Assembly: GCA_902514945.1 (NCBI GenBank)
Contig: CABXSO010000001.1
Coordinates: 1 to 64,000, forward strand
Direction: 5' to 3'
Source: an uncultured Pelagibacteraceae bacterium
GTDB taxonomy: Bacteria; Pseudomonadota; Alphaproteobacteria; Pelagibacterales; Pelagibacteraceae
Length of the DNA: 64,000 bases
Below, piece by piece: positions 15,752 to 25,596 of the stretch. The stretch's first letter is position 1, and each line of letters starts with the position of its first letter. The notes beneath the pieces are model-generated. The model did no database searches, had not been told where the DNA came from, and saw only the letters and a program-made list of their open reading frames with translations. A program made the translations under genes and the position numbers.

Positions 15752-17058
15752 CTGTTAAAAATTAGTGGTTTTCCTTCTGGGTCACCTATAATTTTACCTG
15801 CTTTCATCTTTATTTTTCCATCAACGATAGTTGCCATTGGTGTTCCCTTAAACTCAAATCCATTGAAAGGCGACCATCCACACTTACTTTCTATATTTTC
15901 ATTTTTGATAATAATTTTTTTATCCATATCAACAATTGTGAAATCAGCATCATATCCCTCTTTTATAAATCCTTTATTCTGAATTCCAAAAATCTTTATT
16001 GGATTTTCACATACTAGATTTATTAATTGAGAAAGTGATAATCTTCCATTATTCACATGATCTAACATTACTGGCATGAGTGTTTGAACACCCGGCATAC
16101 CTGATGGAGAATTGGGGTACTCTTTATCTTTATTCACTTTTAAATGTGGTGCGTGATCTGAACCGATTGTATCATTCAAATTATTTTTTACCGCATACCA
16201 CAGTCGATCATAATGAGACTTATCTCTTATTGGAGGATTCATTTGAGCATATGTTCCAAGATTATTATAACAATCAGGTGCATAGATCGTTAAATGTTGT
16301 GGAGTGATTTCAAATGTTATATTTCCTTTATGTTGAGACAAGAAATCTACTTCTTGCTTAGTAGTAATATGTAGCACATGAGCTTTTTTATTATATTTTT
16401 TTGCAAGCCTAACTATTCTTCTTGTAGATGAAATTGCACACTCCTCACTTCTCCAAATAGGATGGGAATGCACATCGCCATTTTTAATTAATCTTTTATT
16501 CTTATTTAAAATTTCTTCATCCTCTGAATGAACAGCTACCACCTTTGAACTATTCTGAAAAACTTTGTCAATATCCTCCTCTAGTGCTACTAAAAGATTA
16601 CCTGTTGAAGAACCTACAAACAATTTGATCCCACAACACCCCTCTAAATTTTTTAACTCTGCAAGCTGACTTACGTTACCTGCTGTTGCGCCAAAATAGA
16701 AAGCGTAATTGCAGTACATTCTATCTTTTGCAAGATCTATTTTTCTTTGAAATTCTTTTAAGTTTGATGTTGGTGGGTTGGTGTTAGGCATTTCAAATAC
16801 TGCGGTGATACCTCCAGCAACAGCTGCCCTACTTCCAGAATGAAGATCTTCGGTGTCTGTCGAACCAGGCTCTCTAAAATGTGTTTGGGTATCTATGCAT
16901 CCAGGCAAGACTATTTGACTTTTTGCATCATAAACTTCTTTTGCTTCTTCTAATACTTTGCCAATTTTAGATATTTTACCATCTTTAATAGCAATATCAT
17001 TATTCTCTAGCTTCCCGTTAATATAACATTCACCGTTTTTAATTATTAGATCTAACAT
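15748..17058 (-). CDS. Dihydroorotase-like amidohydrolase (alphaproteobacterial variant)
   Basis: A 436-residue cyclic amidohydrolase. The N-terminal metal motif reads GCIDTQTHFREPG, where canonical dihydroorotases and allantoinases have His-x-His; the first His is Gln here. The rest is intact: FEMPNTNPP, the lysine to be carboxylated in CGIKLFVGSS, later metal histidines in VAVHSE and HVLHITT, and the catalytic Asp in GSDHAPH. A Gln at this position is, as far as I recall, common in a group of alphaproteobacterial proteins annotated as dihydroorotase. A role in pyrimidine synthesis is likely but unproven; hydantoinase-type activity is an alternative. It is divergent from ygfZ with a 43-base gap. 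Confidence 0.82.
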   Translation of the reverse strand: MLDLIIKNGECYINGKLENNDIAIKDGKISKIGKVLEEAKEVYDAKSQIVLPGCIDTQTHFREPGSTDTEDLHSGSRAAVAGGITAVFEMPNTNPPTSNLKEFQRKIDLAKDRMYCNYAFYFGATAGNVSQLAELKNLEGCCGIKLFVGSSTGNLLVALEEDIDKVFQNSSKVVAVHSEDEEILNKNKRLIKNGDVHSHPIWRSEECAISSTRRIVRLAKKYNKKAHVLHITTKQEVDFLSQHKGNITFEITPQHLTIYAPDCYNNLGTYAQMNPPIRDKSHYDRLWYAVKNNLNDTIGSDHAPHLKVNKDKEYPNSPSGMPGVQTLMPVMLDHVNNGRLSLSQLINLVCENPIKIFGIQNKGFIKEGYDADFTIVDMDKKIIIKNENIESKCGWSPFNGFEFKGTPMATIVDGKIKMKAGKIIGDPEGKPLIFNS

Positions 17059-17101
17059 TTATAAAAAAAGTTATTATATTAAATTAAATGATCAATCAAA
17101 T

Positions 17102-17989
17102 ATGAATAATAGTGTTTATATATTAAAAGATAGAGCCATACTTTACATAAATGGTCAAGATAGTAGAGAGTTTTTACAAAATTTGATTAGTAATGACATT
17201 AACAAAGTTACAGATAATTCAAGTTGTTTTGCCTCATTATTAACCCCTCAAGGTAAATTTCTTTTTGAATTTATAGTTGTTAAACATAAAACGGGTTTCT
17301 TTATTGATTGTGAAAAATCTCAATCTGAGGAAATATTAAAACAATTAAATCTATATAAAATAAGATCAAAGGTAGAAATTCTTAATCTTAGCAATGAATT
17401 TGTTGTTGCAAGTTTTGGTTATGAAAAATATTTAACAATAGATAAATCAAAAGATATTCTTGGTTTTACAATAAAATATAGAGAAGATCCATTAGTTCTA
17501 GATCCAAGGAATAAAAATTTAGGTGCTCGATTAATAATCAATTTAGAAAAACTTTATCTATCTCTGAAGAAACTTGAATTAAAGGATGATAAGATTGAGG
17601 ATTATTACCATCAAAGTCATAAACTTGGGATTGTTCCAAAGAATTTGAACAAGCTAAAAAATAAATTATTTGGAATTGAGTGTAATTTTGAGGAACTTAA
17701 TGGTATTGATTTTAAAAAAGGATGTTACGTAGGACAGGAAAATACTGCTCGAATTAAACTTAAGAATAAACTTACTAAAAGGCTATTGCCAGTTGAAATA
17801 ATTGATGGAAAACTCGATGAAGGTGAAACAGTATATTATAACAATACTGAAATTGGAAAAATATTAATAAATGAGGAATATCCCTTTGCTTTAATAAAAT
17901 TTTCAAATGAAAATTTCAAAAAAGACCTTACTTTAAAAAGTAAAAATGGTTTATTTAAAATATTTGTGCCTGAATGGCTTAAGATTTAA
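17102..17989 (+). CDS. ygfZ: YgfZ/GcvT-family folate-binding Fe-S maintenance protein
   Basis: A 295-residue protein with the three-domain fold of aminomethyltransferase but lacking that activity. The signature KGCYVGQE at 206-213 contains the cysteine essential for YgfZ function. The GCV_T-like start (FLQNLISNDINKV) is at 24-36 and a C-terminal beta domain follows. YgfZ (IBA57 in mitochondria) binds tetrahydrofolate and supports assembly or repair of 4Fe-4S proteins such as MiaB. Here it lies near nadA, a 4Fe-4S enzyme, although a tRNA on the opposite strand separates them. Confidence 0.92.
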   Translation: MNNSVYILKDRAILYINGQDSREFLQNLISNDINKVTDNSSCFASLLTPQGKFLFEFIVVKHKTGFFIDCEKSQSEEILKQLNLYKIRSKVEILNLSNEFVVASFGYEKYLTIDKSKDILGFTIKYREDPLVLDPRNKNLGARLIINLEKLYLSLKKLELKDDKIEDYYHQSHKLGIVPKNLNKLKNKLFGIECNFEELNGIDFKKGCYVGQENTARIKLKNKLTKRLLPVEIIDGKLDEGETVYYNNTEIGKILINEEYPFALIKFSNENFKKDLTLKSKNGLFKIFVPEWLKI

Positions 17990-17994
17990 GTTTT

Positions 17995-18080
17995 TGGTGC
18001 GGCCAGAGAGACTCGAACTCTCATGGACTTGGTCCACACGGCCCTCAACCGTGCCTGTCTACCAATTTCAGCATGGCCGC
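17995..18080 (-). tRNA. tRNA-Leu (anticodon GAG)
   Basis: An 86-base class II tRNA on the minus strand with the 3' CCA encoded (17995-17997). The acceptor stem GCGGCCA pairs with the 3' strand, and the loop after the anticodon-stem arm GCACGG gives TTGAGGG, so the anticodon is GAG (reads CUU/CUC). The long variable arm (GGACCAAGTCC) and GTTCGAGTC T-loop confirm a leucine tRNA. It sits between two plus-strand genes, ygfZ and nadA. Confidence 0.96.
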
Positions 18081-18137
18081 AAATATGACCCACATTAAAT
18101 CAATGACAAGTAGGTTTCAAATTGATAAATTTTATCT

Positions 18138-19127
18138 ATGAATTTTAATCAAGAAGTTAAGTTAGCAACTGATCCAATTTATAAGAAGATTTCAAAAGTT
18201 ATGCCTGAGATTGAATGGGCAGTTCATGCTCCTTATATACATAAAATTAATAAATTAAAAAAAGAGAAAAATGCTGTGATTCTTGCTCATAACTATCAAA
18301 CTCCAGAAATTTATCATGGCATTGCAGATTTTTCTGCAGATTCTTTAGCTCTTGCCGTTGAAGCATCAAAAACCTCAGCAGATATAATTATAATGGCTGG
18401 AGTTCACTTTATGGCTGAGACTGCAAAATTAATGAGTCCAAGTAAAAAGGTTTTGTTACCGGATATGAAAGCAGGTTGTTCATTATCATCTTCAATTACT
18501 GGTAAGGATGTAAGATTATTAAAAGAAAAGTATCCTGGAGTTCCTGTCGTTTCCTATGTAAATACGTCTGCCGATGTAAAAGCAGAAACAGATGTATGTT
18601 GTACTTCTGCAAATGCAGTCAAAATTGTAAAGTCCTTAGGTGTTAAAAAAGTTATTTTTTTACCTGATGACTATTTAGCTAAATATGTTGCTTCACAAAC
18701 TGACGTTGAAATTATCTCATGGAAAGGAATTTGTATTGTTCATGATCAATTCAACGAAAACGAAATTAAAAATATAAGGAAAAATAATCCTGGAATAAAA
18801 ATAATTGCACATCCAGAATGTCCACCAGAAGTAATTAAGGCGAGCGATTTTGCAGGATCAACATCAGGAATGATTAATTATGTTAAAAATAATCAGCCTA
18901 AAAAAGTAATGATGGTAACTGAATGTTCAATGAGTGATAATATTCAAGTTGAAAATCCAAATGTAGAATTTATAAGACCATGTAATATGTGTCCACATAT
19001 GAAAAAAATCACTCTGCCAAAAATATTAGACTGTCTAGAAAATGAAACTGGTGAAATTATCATGAACCAAGAAACAATTGATAAAGCTAGATTGTCAGTA
19101 GAGAAAATGGTAGCTATCGGTAGATAA
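18138..19127 (+). CDS. nadA: Quinolinate synthase A (4Fe-4S)
   Basis: Condenses iminoaspartate with dihydroxyacetone phosphate to quinolinate in de novo NAD synthesis. At 329 residues it fits the NadA family. The likely cluster ligands are Cys114 (KAGCSLSS), Cys199 (KGICIVHD) and Cys285 in the C-terminal CNMCPHMKK motif. Substrate-contacting AHNYQTPEI at about 50-58 and the TECSMSDN segment near 261 are also present. It forms an operon with nadC six bases downstream. No nadB (aspartate oxidase) is in the window, so iminoaspartate must come from elsewhere, for example an aspartate dehydrogenase. Confidence 0.97.
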   Translation: MNFNQEVKLATDPIYKKISKVMPEIEWAVHAPYIHKINKLKKEKNAVILAHNYQTPEIYHGIADFSADSLALAVEASKTSADIIIMAGVHFMAETAKLMSPSKKVLLPDMKAGCSLSSSITGKDVRLLKEKYPGVPVVSYVNTSADVKAETDVCCTSANAVKIVKSLGVKKVIFLPDDYLAKYVASQTDVEIISWKGICIVHDQFNENEIKNIRKNNPGIKIIAHPECPPEVIKASDFAGSTSGMINYVKNNQPKKVMMVTECSMSDNIQVENPNVEFIRPCNMCPHMKKITLPKILDCLENETGEIIMNQETIDKARLSVEKMVAIGR

Positions 19128-19133
19128 CACTTC

Positions 19134-19967
19134 GTGTCAAGAATTAAATTAAGTGAAACTTTTATCAAAGAAAGAGTAAAACTTGCTCTCACCGAAGATT
19201 TGTATCCTTATGGAGATATAACATCTAATCTACTAAATAATAACACAATTATTGAGGCAAAAATAATTTCTAATCAAAAAGCAGTTGTTGCAGGTTTGCT
19301 ATTTGTAAAACAGTCTTTTAAGCAAGTTGACAAAAAAATTAAATTTATATTAAAAAAAAAAGACGGGGCTACGGTCAAAAAAAATTCTGTAATAGCATTA
19401 ATTAAAGGTAAGGCTAATTCTATAATGATTGCAGAAAGGGTTGCATTAAATTTTCTATCTCATATTTCTGGAATAGCGACAAAAACAAATCAATTTGTAA
19501 AACTGGCTGGTAAAAAGTGTAAAATTTGCTGTACTAGGAAAACTTTGCCAAATTATAGGGTTGTTCAAAAATATGCAGTCAAATTAGGAGGTGGTACAAA
19601 TCATAGATTTAACTTAAGTGATGAATTTCTAATTAAAGATAATCATATTGCTGCGTCTAATTTAAAAGAATTAGTTTTATTAGCAATAAAAAATAAAAGA
19701 GGAAAAAAAATTACAGTTGAGGTGGATAGTTTAAAGCAATTAAAAAAAATTATTGGATTAAAATTTAATACTATTTTGTTTGATAATATGAGTATTAAAA
19801 ATCTTAGAACAGGTGTAAAGCTTGTTAAAAAATATTATGAGACGGAAGCTTCAGGGAATATTAATCTTAAAACTGTAAAATCTATTGCTGCAACTGGGGT
19901 TAATAGAATTTCAATTGGTAGCATCACCCATAGTGCTCCAGCTATAGATTTCAAACTACAAATCTAG
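19134..19967 (+). CDS. nadC: Nicotinate-nucleotide pyrophosphorylase (quinolinate phosphoribosyltransferase)
   Basis: Converts quinolinate and PRPP to nicotinate mononucleotide, the step after NadA. The 277-residue sequence shows RVALNFLSHISGIAT, the CTRKTLPNYR phosphate/quinolinate-binding arginine-lysine motif, GGGTNHRFNLSDEFLIKDNHI and the final GVNRISIGSITHS. It starts with GTG at 19134, six bases after the nadA stop. The gene ends 15 bases from the convergent ppdK stop. No terminator hairpin is visible between them. Confidence 0.97.
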   Translation: MSRIKLSETFIKERVKLALTEDLYPYGDITSNLLNNNTIIEAKIISNQKAVVAGLLFVKQSFKQVDKKIKFILKKKDGATVKKNSVIALIKGKANSIMIAERVALNFLSHISGIATKTNQFVKLAGKKCKICCTRKTLPNYRVVQKYAVKLGGGTNHRFNLSDEFLIKDNHIAASNLKELVLLAIKNKRGKKITVEVDSLKQLKKIIGLKFNTILFDNMSIKNLRTGVKLVKKYYETEASGNINLKTVKSIAATGVNRISIGSITHSAPAIDFKLQI

Positions 19968-19981
19968 ATTATTTAATATTT

Positions 19982-22648
19982 TTAATTTTTATTTTTCGAA
20001 AGCTCAGCCTGTGCTGCTGCTAATCTAGCTATAGGAACTCTATAAGGTGAACAGGAAACATAATTAAGACCAGCTTTTGAACAAAATTTAATACTCTTTG
20101 GATCACCGCCATGTTCACCACATATACCCAGTTTAATTTTTTTATTTTGTTTTTTTCCTTTAGAAACGGCTATTTCGACTAAGTCTTTCACTCCATCGTC
20201 AATGGATACAAATGGATCAATAGTAAAAATCTTATTATCTATATAATCATTTAAAAATTTACCACTATCGTCTCTGCTTATTCCAAAAGTTGTTTGGGTT
20301 AAATCATTGGTACCAAAACTGAAAAATTCAGCATGTTTTGCAATATCATCAGCTTTAATTGCTGCTCTAGGTAACTCAATCATTGTGCCCACAAGAAATT
20401 CAATTTTCATTTTATTTTCTTTTTGAACTTTTTTTGCAGTATTGATTACTAAATCTTTCATTATTTTAATCTCAGTTTCAGTTGAAACTAAAGGGATCAT
20501 AATCTCAGGAAAAGCAAATTTTTGTTTATTCTTTTTTAGGTCTGCAAGAGCCTCAAATATTGCCCTACATTGCATTTCATAAATTTCAGGAAATGAGATA
20601 CCAAGTCTACAGCCTCTATGTCCTAACATTGGATTCTGTTCATGAAGTTCGTCGATTCTGCTCTCTATATCTTTTTTGTCTGATCCAATAACATTTGCTA
20701 CTTCAGAAATTTCTTTATCAGATTTAGGTAAAAATTCGTGTAATGGTGGATCTAATAATCTTACAGTAACTGGAAGCCCATGCATAATTTTAAATATTTC
20801 CATAAAATCTTTTTTTTGATGTGGTAAAATTTTTTTTAAAGCATTAGATCTATCATCTAGTGTTTTTGATAAAATCATTTCTCGTACAGATAAAATTCTT
20901 TCCTCATCAAAAAACATATGTTCAGTCCTACAAAGTCCAATTCCCTCTGCACCGAAATCTCTTGCTGTTTTGGTATCTAGCGGAGTCTCGGAGTTAGTTC
21001 GTACTTTAAGTTTTCTAATTTTATCAGCCCAGCTCATTAATTTTGAAAAGTCTCCTGATATCTCAGGTTTTATTGTTGGCACTGTGCCTAAAATTATTCT
21101 CCCTGTAGAGCCATCAATAGTAATTGTTTCACCCTCTTTAACCTCAGCTGAGGATGTTTTAAAAACTTTTTTATCATAATTAATTTCAATTTCACTTGAA
21201 CCAGAAACACAAGGTCTTCCCATTCCCCTAGCTACAACTGCAGCATGACTAGTCATACCCCCTCTTGAGGTTAAAATTCCTTTTGCAGCATGCATTCCTT
21301 GAATATCTTCTGGAGAAGTTTCAACTCTAACTAAAATTGTATCTTGCATCATATCATTTAATCTTTCAGCCTCCTCTGAAGTGAAAACTACTTTTCCACT
21401 TACTGCACCAGGAGACGCCGGAAGACCGTTTGCTATAACTTTGATTGAACTTTTCTCATCTAAAGTAGGATGCAAAAGCGTGTCTAAAGAGTTGGGATCA
21501 ACTCTTAAAATAGCATCATTTTTATTGATTAACTTTTCTCTAACCATATCAACGGCAATTTTTACTGCCGATTTTGATGTTCTTTTTCCAGATCGAGTTT
21601 GTAATATCCAAAGTTTATTATTTTCAACAGTGAACTCTACATCTTGCATATCCTTATAATGTTTCTCGAGTTTTTTTAAAATTTTATATAATTCGTGATA
21701 TACTTTTGGCATCGACTCTTCCATAGATACATCATCAACCTTTGCCTCTTTTCTTGCCTTTTTTGTAATATACTGCGGAGTTCTAGTTCCAGCTACAACA
21801 TCTTCTCCCTGAGCATTTATCAAATATTCTCCATAAATATCATTTGATCCATCTGAAGGGTTTCTAGTAAAGACAACTCCTGTTGCACAATCATTACCCA
21901 TATTTCCAAAAACCATAGATTGAACATTAACAGCTGTTCCCCATTCAGAAGGAATTTGATTCAACTTTCTGTAAACATTCGCTCTTTTGCTTTCCCAAGA
22001 TAAAAATACAGCATCTATTGCCCCAAATAATTGATGATAAACATCTTGAGGAAAATCTTTACTGGTTTTTTCTTTAACTACATTCTTAAAATCATTTATT
22101 AAACCATCCCAATCCTTTTCATCAAGATCCGTATCAAGCAACACACCTTTTGTTAATTTATAATTTTCTATCAGTTCTTCAAAATTGTAACTTTCAACAC
22201 CCATGACTACATTTCCGTACATCTGAATGAATCTTCTATAACTATCTTTCGCAAATCTTCCGTTGGATGTTTTGTTGGCCAAAGCAATTACTGTTTTATC
22301 ATTTAGTCCTAAGTTTAGAATTGTATCCATCATACCTGGCATTGAAACTCTTGCTCCAGATCGGACTGATAAAAGAAGAGGATTTTTTAAATCTCCAAAT
22401 TTTTTTGATACATCTTTTTCTATTGTTTTAATTTCTTTTTTAATTTGGTTAATTAATTTGGAATTTAATTTTTTTTTACCCTTATAAAAAATTTCGCAAA
22501 CTTTTGTTGAGATCGTAAAACCTGGAGGCACAGGTAAACCCATTCTTCCCATTTCAGATAAATTTGCTCCTTTACCACCTAAAAAATTTTTTGAATTTTT
22601 TATTTTTTTTGAGTCTTTAGACTTAAAATTAAGAATTAACTTATTCAT
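19982..22648 (-). CDS. ppdK: Pyruvate, phosphate dikinase
   Basis: Reversibly interconverts pyruvate + ATP + Pi and PEP + AMP + PPi. The 888 residues cover an N-terminal ATP-grasp domain (LGGKGANLSEM, SVRSGARVSMPGMMD), the phosphohistidine domain with GGMTSHAAVVARGMG, and the C-terminal PEP/pyruvate barrel with GTNDLTQTTFG and the catalytic Cys in GICGEHGGD. Together with ppc in this window it indicates PEP-centred carbon flow, where PPDK may replace or complement pyruvate kinase. It overlaps the end of glyS by eight bases and is the last gene of glyQ-glyS-ppdK. Confidence 0.97.
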   Translation of the reverse strand: MNKLILNFKSKDSKKIKNSKNFLGGKGANLSEMGRMGLPVPPGFTISTKVCEIFYKGKKKLNSKLINQIKKEIKTIEKDVSKKFGDLKNPLLLSVRSGARVSMPGMMDTILNLGLNDKTVIALANKTSNGRFAKDSYRRFIQMYGNVVMGVESYNFEELIENYKLTKGVLLDTDLDEKDWDGLINDFKNVVKEKTSKDFPQDVYHQLFGAIDAVFLSWESKRANVYRKLNQIPSEWGTAVNVQSMVFGNMGNDCATGVVFTRNPSDGSNDIYGEYLINAQGEDVVAGTRTPQYITKKARKEAKVDDVSMEESMPKVYHELYKILKKLEKHYKDMQDVEFTVENNKLWILQTRSGKRTSKSAVKIAVDMVREKLINKNDAILRVDPNSLDTLLHPTLDEKSSIKVIANGLPASPGAVSGKVVFTSEEAERLNDMMQDTILVRVETSPEDIQGMHAAKGILTSRGGMTSHAAVVARGMGRPCVSGSSEIEINYDKKVFKTSSAEVKEGETITIDGSTGRIILGTVPTIKPEISGDFSKLMSWADKIRKLKVRTNSETPLDTKTARDFGAEGIGLCRTEHMFFDEERILSVREMILSKTLDDRSNALKKILPHQKKDFMEIFKIMHGLPVTVRLLDPPLHEFLPKSDKEISEVANVIGSDKKDIESRIDELHEQNPMLGHRGCRLGISFPEIYEMQCRAIFEALADLKKNKQKFAFPEIMIPLVSTETEIKIMKDLVINTAKKVQKENKMKIEFLVGTMIELPRAAIKADDIAKHAEFFSFGTNDLTQTTFGISRDDSGKFLNDYIDNKIFTIDPFVSIDDGVKDLVEIAVSKGKKQNKKIKLGICGEHGGDPKSIKFCSKAGLNYVSCSPYRVPIARLAAAQAELSKNKN

Positions 22649-24713
22649 TATGAGCTTTTAAAAATTGAAAATTTATATAATTTTGAAACGTTTTACATAA
22701 CATATTAATAAGTTCCAAACGGTTTTTTCTTAAAGTTTCGTTGTCCTCATTAACTTTTACATTATCAAAAAATTCGAAAACTTCTTTTTTAGTTTCAGCT
22801 AAAATTAATAATGATTTTTCACAATTTTCATCGCTGGTTATGGTAGAATAATATTTTTTAATATCATTAATTTTTTTATATAAGTTTTTTTCAAAATCAC
22901 TTTTAAAAATACCAGGATCAGTTGTATCATTTATTTCAATCTCATTATTTTTCATCTCATGATCTAAAATGTTAGATGCTCTTTTGTAACTTGAATTAAT
23001 GTCTATACCAATTTGACTGTTAATTACCTTATTAAGACATTTTGCTTTTTCATAAGATGAAAATAATTTATTTAATGAAAATGATGATAAAGTTGCTTCA
23101 ATTATGTCGTAACGTATTTCTTTTTCTTTAAGATAATATCTAAATCTATCTTTTAAAAAATCATGTAATTCTTTTTGTAAATCTTTATTATCAAGATTGT
23201 ATCCTTGGTCATCGTAAAGACGTGAAGAATAATTTAAAAGATCATTTATTTTCAGGTTCTTTTTATTTTCTATAGTAGTTCTTATTATACCTAGAGCAAT
23301 TCTTCTTAATGCTAATGGGTCTTTTGAACTGGTGGGTTTCTCATTTATACCAAAAAAGCCTACCAAGGTATCAATCTTGTCTGTAATTGATAATGCAACA
23401 CTGAACAGCTTTTTTGGAACCATTGAGTTGAGACCAATTGGTAAATATTGTTCAGAAATAGCCAAAGAGATATCTTTATCGAATCCTTGATGTTCAGAAA
23501 AATATCCTCCCATAAGTCCTTGGAGTTCAGGAAATTCACCAACAAGACCAGAGGTAAGATCGGTTTTACAAATCGATGCTGCTAATTCTACTTTTTCCTT
23601 ACTAATTAATAATTCATCTGAAATTATTGCACCAATTTTTCTCATTCGTTGAACTTTATCAAAATAAGATCCAAGACCTTTAAAAAAATTCATTGATTTT
23701 AATTCTGATACCTTTTTTACTAAATTTTGAGTTTTATCCTTATTCCAAAAGAATTCTGCATCGCTTAATCTTGCGTCAACCACTCTTTCGTTACCTATTT
23801 TAATGAGTCCTTTTTTATCTTTTTTATTTGTTACAATTAAAAATTCATTCGTGATTTCGTTTTTATCATTAAATGTTGGAAAATATTTTTGGTGAGACTC
23901 CATTGTTAAGGTCAAAATCTCTTTAGGAACCGATAAAAATTTATTATTAAATTTGCACAATAAAACGTTTGGGCTATCTACTAAATTTACTACCTCATCC
24001 ATTAATTTTATATTTTCATTAATTTTTAATCTTTTTTTTCTAAGTATTTTTAAAAAAGATTTGTTGATTATTTTTAGTCTTTTATTTTGATTAATAATAA
24101 CTCCATTATTTTCAAAAAATTTTTCATATTTACTAAAATTTTCAAAGGATTTTTTTTTATCCTCAAAATCTTTATCTAAAAAAGTCAAATTAGAGGAAAC
24201 TAAATGATGAAATTTAAAACTTACAATTTTTTTATCAAATATTGATAAGATTGATTTTAATGGTCTTCCCCAATTTAAATCAAATTCACCCCATTTCATT
24301 GATTTTTTCCATTTATAATTACTCAAAATTTTTGGAATGAATTCAGCAAGTAAATCATGTGTCTTTAATGAAGTTGCTAAAGTTTTGTAAAAATAAAATT
24401 CATCCTTTTCAGTTTTTTTTTTAAATAGATCTTTTTTGTTAATTTTATTTGATCTCAAAAATCCTTCCAACGCTTGTTGGGGAGCGCTAATTTTAGGACC
24501 TTTAATATCTTTAGATTTAATTTTAATTTGTTTATCTAGTCCTTCAAAAACTAAAACTAATCTATTTGGAGTTGAAAAAGAAAAATTTTTTTTTGATTTT
24601 ATTGATTTTTCCTCAAATAAATTTTTAAAGTCTTCAAAAATTTTTTCTCTCAAATTTTTCTGAAGCGCAGCAGGAATTTCTTCACTAAATAGCTCTAAAA
24701 AAAATTCTGACAT
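22641..24713 (-). CDS. glyS: Glycyl-tRNA synthetase beta subunit
   Basis: The 690-residue beta subunit of the heterotetrameric (alpha2beta2) bacterial glycyl-tRNA synthetase, which recognises tRNA-Gly. It begins MSEFFLELFSEEIPAALQ, the family N-terminus, and contains GPKISAPQQALEGFLRSN, TMESHQKYFP and the HD-like SICKTDLTSGLVGEFPELQGLMGGYFSE block. The C-terminal anticodon-binding helical domain is lysine rich. It follows glyQ by one base and overlaps ppdK by eight. Confidence 0.96.
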   Translation of the reverse strand: MSEFFLELFSEEIPAALQKNLREKIFEDFKNLFEEKSIKSKKNFSFSTPNRLVLVFEGLDKQIKIKSKDIKGPKISAPQQALEGFLRSNKINKKDLFKKKTEKDEFYFYKTLATSLKTHDLLAEFIPKILSNYKWKKSMKWGEFDLNWGRPLKSILSIFDKKIVSFKFHHLVSSNLTFLDKDFEDKKKSFENFSKYEKFFENNGVIINQNKRLKIINKSFLKILRKKRLKINENIKLMDEVVNLVDSPNVLLCKFNNKFLSVPKEILTLTMESHQKYFPTFNDKNEITNEFLIVTNKKDKKGLIKIGNERVVDARLSDAEFFWNKDKTQNLVKKVSELKSMNFFKGLGSYFDKVQRMRKIGAIISDELLISKEKVELAASICKTDLTSGLVGEFPELQGLMGGYFSEHQGFDKDISLAISEQYLPIGLNSMVPKKLFSVALSITDKIDTLVGFFGINEKPTSSKDPLALRRIALGIIRTTIENKKNLKINDLLNYSSRLYDDQGYNLDNKDLQKELHDFLKDRFRYYLKEKEIRYDIIEATLSSFSLNKLFSSYEKAKCLNKVINSQIGIDINSSYKRASNILDHEMKNNEIEINDTTDPGIFKSDFEKNLYKKINDIKKYYSTITSDENCEKSLLILAETKKEVFEFFDNVKVNEDNETLRKNRLELINMLCKTFQNYINFQFLKAHNE

Positions 24714-24714
24714 T

Positions 24715-25596
24715 TTATGTTTGCGACTCTACCCAAACTTCAGCAGCTTGTTTTGTGATCTCTCTTATTCGACCAATATATTCTGCTCTTTGAGCAACAC
24801 TAATAGCTCCACGAGCATCTAATACGTTAAATATATGACTTGCTTTCAAGCATTGATCGTATGCAGGTAAAGATATGTTTTTTTCAACTAATGATTTTGC
24901 CTCACTCTCATGTATATCAAATATCTTAAATAAATTTTCCGTATTAGCATACTCAAAGTTATAAGCTGAGAATTCTTTTTCTGATTGATGAAAAACTTCT
25001 CTGTAATCAATACCTTCATCATTCCAAATTAAATCATAAACGTTTTTTTTCTGTTGGGTAAACATACAAATTCTTTCAAGACCGTAGGTTATCTCCACTG
25101 ACACTGGTTTACATTCGAAACCCGCCATTTGTTGAAAATAGGTAAATTGAGATATTTCCATTCCATCACACCATACTTCCCATCCAAGACCTGCAGCTCC
25201 TAGAGTTGGACTTTCCCAGTCATCTTCAACAAATCTAATATCATGGTCTTTATGATTGATTCCTATTACCGACAAACTGTTTAAATAAAGTTTTTTAATA
25301 TTTAGCGGAGAGGGTTTTATTATAACTTGAAATTGATAATAATGCTGAAGTCTATTTGGATTATCTCCATATCTTCCATCTGTAGGTCTTCGTGAAGGTT
25401 GAACATACGCTGCTTTCCATGGCTTGGGCCCAAGTGATCTTAAAGTAGTTGCTGGGTGAAATGTTCCAGCTCCAACCTCCATGTCATAAGGTTGTAAAAT
25501 TACACATCCATTTTTACTCCAAAATTTTTGTAGATTAATAATTGTATCTTGGAAAGTTTGAAATTTAGGTTTTTTTTTATTTTTTTTAGAGGCCAT
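24715..25596 (-). CDS. glyQ: Glycyl-tRNA synthetase alpha subunit
   Basis: The catalytic alpha subunit (293 residues) that forms glycyl-adenylate. The class II core is recognisable: [57 protein letters not shown] with motif 2, and [12 protein letters not shown]. An N-terminal basic stretch [11 protein letters not shown] precedes the conserved part. It overlaps the S49 peptidase gene upstream by 11 bases and is followed immediately by glyS. Confidence 0.96.
   Translation of the reverse strand: MASKKNKKKPKFQTFQDTIINLQKFWSKNGCVILQPYDMEVGAGTFHPATTLRSLGPKPWKAAYVQPSRRPTDGRYGDNPNRLQHYYQFQVIIKPSPLNIKKLYLNSLSVIGINHKDHDIRFVEDDWESPTLGAAGLGWEVWCDGMEISQFTYFQQMAGFECKPVSVEITYGLERICMFTQQKKNVYDLIWNDEGIDYREVFHQSEKEFSAYNFEYANTENLFKIFDIHESEAKSLVEKNISLPAYDQCLKASHIFNVLDARGAISVAQRAEYIGRIREITKQAAEVWVESQT

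Noticed and set aside
22641-25596. Glycine riboswitch near glyQS
   Set aside because: SAR11 genomes use glycine riboswitches, but there is no leader space: glyQ overlaps the S49 peptidase gene and glyS follows after one base.
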